A stretch of DNA of 64,000 nucleotides from Gymnorhina tibicen (Eukaryota > Chordata > Aves > Passeriformes > Artamidae), in assembly GCA_013399875.1 (NCBI GenBank), contig VXAZ01001058.1, forward strand, positions 2,941,377-3,005,376, written 5' to 3'. Below, in pieces: positions 33,355 to 64,000 of the stretch. Within the stretch, counting starts at the first letter, position 1. Each line of letters opens with the position of its first letter. Below the pieces are notes generated by a model. That model did not search any database. It had not been told where the DNA came from and was given only the letters and a program-made list of their open reading frames with translations. Position numbers and translations under genes: made by a program.

Positions 33355-33442
33355 CCATCAGTGCCACTATCAGTGACCGCATCGGTGCCACCATCGGTGC
33401 CAGCTATCGGTGCCCCCCCCGGTGCCGCCCCCGGTGCCCCCC
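33355..33442. repeat. GC-rich short tandem repeat (GGTGCC-based), cut by the gap
   Basis: Imperfect repeats with the core CGGTGCC and spacers of 5-8 bases (CACCATCGGTGCC and later CCCCCCGGTGCC). It runs directly into the assembly gap, which it probably caused. Confidence 0.85.
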
Positions 33443-33528
33443 NNNNNNNNNNNNNNNNNNNNNNNNNNNNNNNNNNNNNNNNNNNNNNNNNNNNNNNNNN
33501 NNNNNNNNNNNNNNNNNNNNNNNNNNNN
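33443..33528. other. Assembly gap (86 N)
   Basis: A run of 86 unknown bases just 5' of the first RNF34 coding exon. The true length may differ, and part of the RNF34 5' UTR or promoter is hidden. Confidence 0.99.
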
Positions 33529-33880
33529 AGCGGCCATGAAGGTGAGGGGTTCACGCAGCCGGGAAAGCGCTTCTCCCTCTGCGAGGAAGGAAGGAGGGAG
33601 CAGGGGGCGAACCGGAGAAAGTGACGGGGCGGGGAACCCAGCGGGATGTCCGGGCTGGGCCGCCTCTCCCGGCTCGCCTCAGGCCGCGGCCGCCGTCCCG
33701 CCCCGCTCTGAGGGGAGCCCGGGCCGGCACCGCCGAGCTGAGGGGGCTCCGCGCTGAGTCAGCAGCCGGCAGGGCCCGGGGCCGGGCCTGTGAGGGCACA
33801 GCGGGGGCTCCCGTGGGGCCGGAGCCCGGGTCGCTCCCCTGAGGCGCCGCGGCGCGCCCGGGGCTGTTGCGCCGTCCCGG
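33529..33880 (+). promoter_or_regulatory. RNF34: CpG island around RNF34 coding exon 1
   Basis: CpG-rich flank following the gap, spanning the ATGAAG exon and the start of intron 1. Contains CGCTGAGTCAGCA at 33,752-33,764, one base away from a Maf-recognition element. Confidence 0.65.
33536..33541 (+). CDS. RNF34: RNF34 coding exon 1 (start codon exon)
   Basis: Only two codons, ATG AAG, in a GCGGCC context before GTGAGG. Joined to exon 2 it gives [12 protein letters not shown], the vertebrate N-terminus. The 5' side is lost in the gap. Confidence 0.85.
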
Positions 33881-36800
33881 AAAAGCTCTGCTTGGTCTAA
33901 GGGTGGGTGTAAAGAGGAAGTTTCAGTTAAAATGATTAAAAATAAATCCCTCGCGCCGCTCTCCTGTCGTTGTGCGGCTTTGGTAGCACGCCCAGCTTGC
34001 ACAGGCGTGTCAGGAGCAGCAGGTGAAATCCTCATCAGGTAACCAAACACCCTTAAAGCGAAAAACAACAGCAGGGAAGTTGGAACGCAGCATTTTGCTC
34101 CTATGAGGTGCACATAAGGTATGGAAAGGGAAGATGCCGATGGCAGCTTGTCCATGGAAGTGGAGACTGATGGTTTTGGTGCAAAAATTGGGAATGTTTT
34201 GATTAATTCTCAAGGGAGGGAGTTTTTGTTTTAGCGTGTTTAATTTGTATGTTGTGTTGGTGCTTTTCAGCACGGCGTCATTTCTTTTACAGAGCAATAT
34301 GGAGAGTCTAGACACTGTAATTCAATTATCAGTTCTTTACCTGAGGGCATAGAAGGAATCCACAGGTGACATAGGTGAAGGAGAAAATTAACGCCCACTT
34401 AGCCCTATCTTTCACCTTAGTGAGTGGTTGGCAGCAAGATAAAGAGATTTTCTGTTTGATATCAACAACATTTTTGTGTCCAAGATGGGTAACAAAAAGC
34501 TCCTAAAAATACATATGTTTGCTGTTGACAGTGATGTCTGACCAGTTGTTACAGGCTCTGGAATAAAATAAGTCTAAGAAGCAGGTGTTAAACTCTCAGG
34601 CCTGGGTTGTGGTATCAAGTGTCTCATGTCCTTTTAGTCATTGTGTGTCCTGCTGCTGCTGTGACCCCCTGAACAGGCCATAGTTGTGTAATAAAGGAAG
34701 TTGAATTTCGACAGATCCTTTTGGTTAATTGTTTTATTTTTCTGTTATTTATATGAGGCTGTTTTGAAATATTTTATATACGTAATTAGCTGCTCAGTTT
34801 TGAAGAATAGGTGATGAAGGAGAGGAATAGTTGTGTTTCAGAAGTTCCAAGTTTTAAAACTCAGAGCTCTGTTGGATTGACATTGGTTTTCAGGATGTAT
34901 TTCTGGAAAGTTAATTCCTCTTGCCTAATAAACGAAGATAATTGTTTTGTCCAGGAGAAATTAATATTGATGCGTTTCCACAGTGTTTATAATGGAGGAG
35001 TATAAAACAAGCCTTTTGTTTTAGTTTGAGGCTGGGATGTGAGTGCCAGGCTGGAGTGAGCTGTGTGAGGGAAGGGCCACTGGAGTTCATCCCCCTGGAA
35101 CTCCCTGCAGGAAGCTGAGGAAGATCTCCTCTGCGTGGGGTGCCCAGGGCACGGAGGGTTCTTGTTACACCAGGATGAATTCTGCTGTTGAAATACCCAT
35201 AATGATGAGTGGATTTAACAGATGAGAGGATTTAATTAGAATGTATATTTGATGTTGTAACTGAAGCTCTTGTTCTTACCTTTTGTGCTCTGTGGTTTGA
35301 AAGGAGACGTTCTGGCCCATCCTCAGTCATTCTGGCATTAAGTTAGCACAAATGTAAGAGGATTGTGTTCAGTTCAGGGAAAATGTGCAACTTCATCTAT
35401 AAATTAGTGTAGTTACTACAGGAATTAAAGCACCACGTTACAGAGCTGAAGTGCGTGTTCTGGTTGGTTGGGGTTTTACAGCAAGAATTACAAGTCTCAA
35501 AAGCAATTATTTTCTGTCTTGGTGCTTTGGGGGAAAGAAAAAAAAAGATGCTGCCCTGGAATGAAAAAGAGAACAGCTGTTAAAGAAAAAAAAGTGTGAA
35601 AAAATAATTGTGTTTAAAGGAAGTTGCACCCCTCAGCTTCCTTTCAGGGAGAACCTGACGTGATTCTGTTTGCCCCTCCTGTTTTTTTCTAGCAGGTCTC
35701 AGGGAGCCACCTGACAGTGATTAAACTTGTGACCTGCCCAACTTGGAGTCCAAATTCCACCCTCAAGTAGAATATGCGCTTTTGATAAAGAATCCAGGCC
35801 TAAGAGCTTCCAAGGATAAAAAATAGCACTTTGTTTATGTGTTGAGGATTTTTTGCAGTGTTCTAAGATTATGTGACTCAAAACTGAAATCCAGTCAATA
35901 GAAAATAAGTTCATTTAGATTTATTTTAACTTTTGTTAGACATTTTGTAAGGCAACAAAACAAGGAGATTCAGGGAGGTCTTGAAAAAACGTTTCCTTCT
36001 CAGTGAAACCAGACTGTAGTTATCTTCTAACGAAGATTGGTTTTCAAGTTTGAAAACTAGGAATGTTATTTTAGAGAGAGTTTTGTTGTGAGTCATACAG
36101 GAGTTGGATGAGTTCTGGAGCAGATCCTGCAGGGACAGTTCTGCATTAATCATGAGAAGTTGCTGTTTCTGCCTGTCAGCATTTCGGGGTTTGCCCCTCA
36201 CCTACTACGGGCTGTCAGTCACTCCTTCCTTGCTCTGCTGTTTGCATCGCTCCTCAAATTCCTGACTCTTTTTGTGGGGAATTCTCTAGAAAAGGAGTTG
36301 TGAATGTGAGCTCCCTGTGCCTGCATTGGCCTTTCAGAGGCAAATCTTTCCCACTTTGGATTTCAGCTGGGAGTGGAGCTGGTCTGTCACAGCCGCGAGC
36401 GTGCCAGAATCCTGGAGCTCCGGGAATTCGCACCACATGCTCCTGGGATGATGACAGATGGAGTGAAGTAGCTCCTCAGCAGCAAGGCACATCTGATGTG
36501 GGCTTTCAGATACTGATTCTCTGCGTTTGCTTTGTGATGTTTGCAGGCGGGAGCTACTTCCATGTGGGCTTCCTGCTGCGGGTTGCTGAATGAAGTCATG
36601 GGTACGGGAGCAGTCCGTGGCCAGCAGGCTGGCTTTGGGGGAGGTGCTGGCCCATTCAGGTTTACACCAAGCACAGACTTCTCAGCATATCCAGCTCCTG
36701 CTGCAGCCGGCACGAACATCGTCTGCAAAGCCTGTGGACTTTCCTTTTCGGTTTTTAGGAAAAAAGTGAGTATATTTCCTATTGCATAGTATTTTTACCC

Positions 36801-39800
36801 CTATGAACTCATCTGTGGCATACTGGGAGATGAGTGTGTATTTCTCAGAAACCTGAGGCAGATATAGGCAGAGAGGGAGGAAGTGCCTTATTCTGAGGTC
36901 ACAGGAAATTACTGTCAGCCAGGATTAGCAGTTAGTAAGTCTGATGTTCATTAGTCTGATGTTCATTAGTCGGTGACCCGTTGGATCTGGGCTGGCCTGA
37001 AAATTAACAGACTCTGATTTGTAAGATACATGTTAGCTTCAGAATCTTAAACAGTAAAGCAAATCTGGTTTTGAAGATGGCACCAAACAGTGGTTGAGTA
37101 CTGGAGTGAACAAACTGGGTGATGGAAAAGTTAAAAACTCACAGTACAGTATTACAGCTTCTTTCTGAAAGTTCTCATGCAGTTCTGGTTGTTTCCTAAC
37201 CAGCTTTAGCTCTGCTCAATGCTGTTGTGTTCCAACAGCCTCTTCCTTCTTTAGGAGGCAGGTTGGTGGGTTAACACAGATAAAATTGAGATTGTTAATA
37301 TTAAATTATTTCTGTGTATCATAACTGTCTAGGATTGTTTTTTTCTCCCTCCAGTGACCTAATCCTCTGCAGCTCTTTCAGATGATCACAAAGCCTCTTC
37401 CCTCAGTTTGTTGTTTTCCCCTTATGTGTCCTGTTCACATGGCAAGGCTTTTGTTGAAGGAAGTGTTGTGTAGGGACACAGCTGAAGCCAATATTAATTT
37501 ACTATAATCCTGAAAACCTTGAGGAGTTTGGGTTTGTTCACAGCAGCTGGAATGCTGACAGTCTTGTCTATTCCAGCTTTTGTGTATTGTGAGTCTTTTG
37601 AACAAAGCTGTCTTCAGCAGTGACATCTGGGCTTTTGGGAGTATTTCCCTCCCATGTGATTCATCACATTCAAGGCCTACTTTGAGTTCTTGGAATCAGT
37701 TGAGGAAGCAGTAGGTTCTCTAAAGTTTGGGGTTATACTGTTGTTTTACACATGTGAAAGGAGCAGTGACAGTTTGTTCAGAAGTATTTTAATAGACCAT
37801 AAAATTGGTTTTAGTTTCGTTTGTTGTCTAATCTACAACTTGAGTACTTTATTCATTTGTTTATTCATAATATTTTTCACTGAAATCTCAAATCAGCTTC
37901 AGTAGTGCCAAAAGAGCAAGGGACTCTCTTGGGACACCTGCAAAACTGTTTGACAGGGCAGTTTGCTGGACTTAAATCTTAAAAATGATGTCTGTCACAA
38001 CTGACAGTGGAAGAACTGATAGTAAATTCTGTAGCCTGGAGAAGGAGAGAGCAGGGCCTGGATTTGTTTCCTGTGACCGCAGCTGAATGCTTCCCTCCTT
38101 TCCCCTCAGCACGTGTGTTGTGACTGCAAGAAGGATTTTTGCTCGGTTTGCTCAGTCTCACAAGAGAACCTCAGAAGATGTTCCACTTGTCACTTGCTGC
38201 AAGAAACGGCCTTCCAGCGCCCTCAGCTAATGAGATTGAAAGTGAAGGATCTGCGTCAGTATCTGGTCCTCAGAAACATCCCCACGGACACCTGCAGAGA
38301 GAAGGAAGACCTGGTGGACCTGGTGCTGTGCCACCATGGGTTGGGGTCGGAGGAGGACATGGACGCTGGCAGCTTGCGCTCGTCACGCTCGCAGACTTCG
38401 GGCTTTTTTACCCATCCCTTCTCCACGTCTGTATCCATGTCCAATCCAGGAGAACTTGCCAACAGAAGGGGAAGCACAGGAAGTGGGACACCTTCACGGG
38501 TACAGTGATTAACATGTTTTATGCAATCGTGTTGCTTTATTTTATATCTTTTTTTTTTAATAGTTATGTATCGATTTAAAATAAAACACCAATTGGTAGA
38601 GTTTGGAGGGGCAGGAAAAATGCTTTTTGTATCCTGCACCTGAAAGGTGGAGATAATTAGCAAAGATTCCTAGTTCAGGTCAGAGGTGACTTAAACCTGG
38701 ACGGATTAGTAGCAACTGGAACATCAAAATGTCACTTCATTGTCACCTGTGATCACCTTGGTAGGAAGGAAAGTGTTTTATAAGGGAATAACATGGGTTT
38801 TTATCCTGATGAGTTTCATTTTGTACACAGGAACAAACGGAAACATCTGTAAATAATGAAGAAGAAGAAAATGCAGAAGAGCAGGTGAGATGAACTAGCC
38901 AAAGAATAGATTTTTGGCACGTGACACCATAAAGTGTTTTAGTCTCTGCCAACATTTGGCCTCATGCTCTGGTTCTTCCAGAGTTTGCTGTGTCTAGCAA
39001 TGAATGTCTGCACACAGTGGCTTCAAAAAGAATTAAACTTCAGCCAAGCTGCTGCAGCTTCACGTGCTCCAGCTCTGGAGCTCTGAACTAACCAGGGCAG
39101 TTAACACCACACAACTGATGTGTTTCAGACCCCAGGGCTGTCCAGGAAGCGAGCAAGGGCATCCCTGTCTGATATTTCCAGTCTGGAAGACATCGAAGGG
39201 TTGAGTGTCCGGCAGCTGAAGGAAATACTTGCCTGTAATTTTGTCAACTACTCAGGATGCTGTGAAAAATGGGAACTTGTGGAAAAAGTGAGCAGACTAT
39301 ACAGAGAGAACGAGGAGAACCACAAGACACGTAGGTTTATACTTTATTTTCGCTTTCTTAAGACTCCTGAGTTCCTGGTTTCCAGTTTCTGGTTTGGTTC
39401 TGCCAGTGGAAGAACTCGGTATCTGAACTCGGTCTGCTCCGCTGGGACACCTGGAAAGTGGGTTTTAACAATGCAAGGTTCCCCTAGAGTAGCTGAGCAG
39501 TAGTGATTAAACAAAGCTTTCCAGGATTGTGCTGGTTTTTTGAGACTTTCTTCCAGAGCTTGGAGAGCTCAGCTTTCATGGTGAAGGTAAAATTGCACAA
39601 CTGAGAACTGGTTCCTCAGAGAACTGAAACTTGGCACCTCCATGTGCTTTGCTGGGTTTCACAGGGCATTAGCCAGAGCTGCTCTGTAGCTGTGCAGATC
39701 AGGGCCCTTCAGGTCTGTTACTGCAGAATTAAAATCTACAGTGACAGAAGTTCCAAGTGTTTTGGTCTCAGTCCACATGTTCATAATAAATCGCGTGGTT

Positions 39801-40594
39801 CTGTGGCTGCAGCTCAGTGGCTGTTGTTCTGCCCTCCACTCCATGCAGCAGTTGGAGTTCTTCACTTGTGTAATTTGTCCTCAGACCAATTCCTGCTCAC
39901 ACAAAACTTGGGAAGAAAACTTGAAACTTAAGGTTTATTTTTTTCACCATGGATGGAATGTTCAGTTATTGATGGGGATGTTGACTATTTGCAATGAAAC
40001 TTGACAGGTTTTGTTCAGTTCTGCCACCTTTATGGCCTACTTAAGGCTTCCACTTAGTCTGCTTTATTTTTATTGTGTTTAATCTTCTGAGGAGAGTGTT
40101 CTGCCAAACAGTGAGCGCTGAGATGAGAAACCAACATCCTCCCAATTTTAATCCAGCACGTTATTTCACAGTCATTACATTCTGAATTGAAAATAGTTTC
40201 TGAGTTTAAAGAATGAAGCCAAATATTGGATGTTCACTTGAGGGGCTTTCTAGTTCTTATTTCTGTGCTTATTTTTGGAGGAATATAGATTAATTTGTAG
40301 CTGGGGGTTAAAAAAGCTCATGTCAGGGGATGGAGCGTGGCTGGGCCGGAACTGCCCTGGCTCTGCAGGGCCCAGAGCTGTGACCTCCGTCTCTGTTGGT
40401 TTCCAGAGGGGGAGAAGATGCAGCTGAACGAGGACGATGACAACCTGTGCCGGATCTGCATGGACGCCGTGATCGACTGCGTGCTGCTGGAGTGCGGCCA
40501 CATGGTCACCTGCACCAAGTGTGGCAAGAGGATGAGCGAGTGCCCCATCTGCCGCCAGTACGTCGTGCGGGCCGTGCACGTCTTCAAATCCTAA
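33536..40594 (+). CDS. RNF34: RNF34, RING-finger E3 ubiquitin ligase (CARP1 family), complete
   Basis: E3 ubiquitin ligase with an N-terminal FYVE-like zinc finger and a C-terminal C3HC4 RING; the family targets apoptotic caspases, p53-pathway proteins and PGC-1alpha. Six coding exons: 33536-33541, 36547-36765, 38110-38499, 38831-38884, 39129-39330, 40407-40594, totalling 1,059 nt or 352 aa; human is 372 aa. Visible are the FYVE-like cysteine pairs ([21 protein letters not shown]), a SAP-like helical block ([13 protein letters not shown] and later [12 protein letters not shown]), an acidic linker ([10 protein letters not shown]), and the RING from about residue 305 (CRIC) to 339 (CPIC), ending VRAVHVFKS. 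The linker is shorter than in human. All junctions are GT-AG and keep frame. Intron 1 is 3 kb; the other introns are 0.2-1.3 kb and hold nothing recognised. Confidence 0.97.
36547..36765 (+). CDS. RNF34: RNF34 coding exon 2
   Basis: 219 bp, phase 0, from [19 protein letters not shown] through [17 protein letters not shown] to [14 protein letters not shown], holding the first FYVE-like cysteine pair. Confidence 0.97.
38110..38499 (+). CDS. RNF34: RNF34 coding exon 3
   Basis: 390 bp from [15 protein letters not shown] through the SAP-like [16 protein letters not shown] and the Ser-rich [13 protein letters not shown] to GTPSR. The donor CGG|GTACAG was chosen because it keeps the next exon in frame; a GT five bases downstream does not. 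Confidence 0.93.
38831..38884 (+). CDS. RNF34: RNF34 coding exon 4 (acidic linker)
   Basis: 54 bp encoding [18 protein letters not shown], a much shorter acidic stretch than the human Asp/Glu run. Confidence 0.85.
39129..39330 (+). CDS. RNF34: RNF34 coding exon 5
   Basis: 202 bp encoding [20 protein letters not shown], then [18 protein letters not shown] and [19 protein letters not shown]. Donor is C|GTAGGT. Confidence 0.96.
40407..40594 (+). CDS. RNF34: RNF34 coding exon 6 (RING finger and stop)
   Basis: 188 bp. Encodes [13 protein letters not shown], then the RING with [18 protein letters not shown] and KRMSECPIC, ending VRAVHVFKS; stop TAA at 40,592-40,594. Confidence 0.98.
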
Positions 40595-41281
40595 CCCAGC
40601 CCTGCCCCGAGTCCCCCCGGCAGGATTCCTGTGGCCAGGAGTGCTGGGCCCTGGGCCGCACGGCAGCGTTGTAGTTCTTGGTTAAACTCGGCCTTTTCAA
40701 TATGAAGATGTAGAAGTTGCTGAAAGGTTTTTCAAGCAGCTCCTGCAGTGCAGGGCTGGGCAGGCCCAGGTGCTGCCGGTGTGTGCAGCACCAGCGCTGC
40801 CCCACTGACCTTACAGCCCCACAGATTGTTGGAGTCAAACTGTTTACAGCAGTTCTTGCTCTCTTCTGAAGAATCTCACCTGTCCTTATGCATTCAGCAC
40901 TCGGCAAGCGGTCAGCAAACACCTCTGCTTGAGCCTATTAGCCTGTGGTGTTCTCTAGTGCATTAGAAGCAATGAATATATCAGTTGATTATTCAGCTTT
41001 TCCCTAATGATAGAATGTATCTGTTCCGACAGCCTGGCTGCAGTGCCAGTGTCGAACACGGCTTAGGAAGCACTGCCATGAACTGTTCCTGCACAGAAGC
41101 CCTTAAGCAATCTTGCTTTATGCTGATTGCTCCCTCTGAATGTCTGTCATGACACGTGTGCTGTCTTGGCTGTTCTCTGTCAGTGTATGAAACACTCCAT
41201 CACTTTGCAGGGCTCAGGGGTCACGCCGGGCTCTGCCCTGTGGGCTCCAAAAACCAGTTACTAAGTGGTTTTTAGTTTAGG

Positions 41282-41287
41282 AATAAA
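41282..41287 (+). terminator. RNF34: Candidate RNF34 polyadenylation signal AATAAA
   Basis: AATAAA about 690 nt after the RNF34 stop, followed by a T-rich stretch. A second AATAAA at 42,203-42,208 could serve a longer 3' UTR. Confidence 0.5.
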
Positions 41288-42455
41288 CTTATTTTTTTAA
41301 GAAGGGGTATTATAGTAAACCATATTAGCGTGGTCCTTAATCCGCTCATGCCTGTTGTAACTATTAATCTGTGATGATTGTACTCCATGTGCCGACAGCC
41401 TGATGTTACTGTGAATCCTGATCAGGGGCACCACCACCTCCTTGCTGCTAATGTGGAATGTAGGGCGTTACTAACCTTAACTGGGGACAGGGAGGCAGGA
41501 GCAGGGACAGCAAACAGTTTTTGTTTAAAACCTCCTGTTCACAGACTCTCACCCAAAGCCAACTCACCCAAACCAGCTTCCCAGGGGCTGCTGAGGGCCC
41601 TGTATTGCTGCCAGCCCTTGGCCCACGGTCAGGCTGGGCTTTGTGCCATGAGCTGGGGTACAGGCCCTCTTGGAGCAGGCATTGTAAGAGTCCTTGGAGG
41701 ATGTTTGTGAGCAAGGACCTGGGGAAGGAGCAGCAAGAGTAGCAGTAGGATGCCTGTGGCCAAGGACAGGATTGGTGAAGTTCACTGTAAGAAAGAGGTG
41801 GGGAAGGACCATGTGTGTCCAGTTACTCTTTACGCAGAATGGACTAATTAAGGTGCCATTTCTCCTTTGATTGCCCATGCAGCAGCAAAGTTCCAGAGCC
41901 AAGGCTGTGCTTGGCTGAGGGTGCAGGACCTGAGAACTGGCACCTGTGCTGCACTGGCACCTGCTCTTGTTGTGTGAATGGTTAAGCTGGGGTGCAAGAG
42001 AAAGTAGCTCCTCCTCACACAAAGCACAGCTCCAAGCTCTACTGGGTATTTTTCAGAAGGGAGCAAACCTCTCAATGGCTTTATTTTTTAGAAGTAACTT
42101 TTTAATGGTACTTAATTCCTGGAGTCTGTCCAGAGGGGAGGCTAATGAAGACAGACATGCCCTCGGTGTTATTTCCATGCTGCTCATTAGCCACTCAAGC
42201 TTAATAAAGATGGGTGATGGGCTCTCTCAGCTTCTGTCTCTTTTCTTACCCAGCCCTGGGCGTGCTGGGGGTTATTCAGCTCCAGCTTTAATGTTCTCAA
42301 GCTGTCAGTGCTCCTCGAGCCTGAGCTGGGCAGATCACTGCTGGAGGAAGGGAGATGTGGACAGAACAAGGCACTGGAAAATGCTCGGAGCCGCGGGCCA
42401 GAGCCTGAGCAGGCCCTGCAGTCCCCCCCAGCCCCGACAGAAACGCACAGAGCCA
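41288..42455. other. Convergent 3' region between RNF34 and KDM2B
   Basis: No coding exon recognised. It lies between the 3' UTRs of two convergent genes. Confidence 0.55.
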
Positions 42456-42459
42456 GCGC

Positions 42460-64000
<21,541 letters not shown>

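Overview
This window is vertebrate nuclear DNA, almost certainly from a bird. Coding sequence is cut into short exons with GT-AG introns, there are three CpG-island promoters, and the interspersed repeats are mostly CR1 LINE fragments, the dominant repeat family of birds. The four recognisable genes are the block CAMKK2 - ANAPC5 - RNF34 - KDM2B, in the order and relative orientation known from human 12q24.31. No prokaryotic features, viral genes or CRISPR arrays were seen.

Layout. (1) 374-8920, minus strand: CAMKK2, 14 coding exons, running off the low-coordinate edge so that its last exon(s) are missing. Its non-coding 5' part and CpG-island promoter extend to about 14.06 kb. (2) 14.06-15.99 kb: intergenic, with one CR1 fragment. 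(3) About 15,990-28,791, minus: complete ANAPC5, 17 coding exons, predicted 756 aa, with a CpG-island promoter at 28.3-29.06 kb. (4) 29.06-33.36 kb: divergent spacer holding most of the CR1 copies, ending in a GC-rich tandem repeat that runs into an assembly gap (33,443-33,528). (5) 33,536-40,594, plus: complete RNF34, six coding exons, predicted 352 aa, followed by a 3' UTR. (6) About 42.46-64.0 kb, minus: the C-terminal 706 codons of KDM2B (CXXC zinc finger, PHD finger, basic linker, F-box, leucine-rich repeats). The JmjC demethylase half lies beyond the high-coordinate edge.

The genes are not an operon-like functional set. They are a conserved neighbourhood of broadly expressed regulators: a Ca2+/calmodulin-activated kinase upstream of AMPK and CaMKI/IV, a scaffold subunit of the anaphase-promoting complex, a RING E3 ligase, and a CpG-reading Polycomb/demethylase protein. 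Most exon boundaries below were set by GT-AG sites, by reading frame carried across introns, and by similarity to the vertebrate proteins as I remember them; no alignment was run.

I found no convincing new gene system. The points most worth checking are two candidate RNF34 first exons and promoters, a shortened RNF34 acidic linker, an uncertain CAMKK2 N-terminus, a CAMKK2 donor site that overlaps an in-frame stop, and a linker exon of KDM2B that seems absent.
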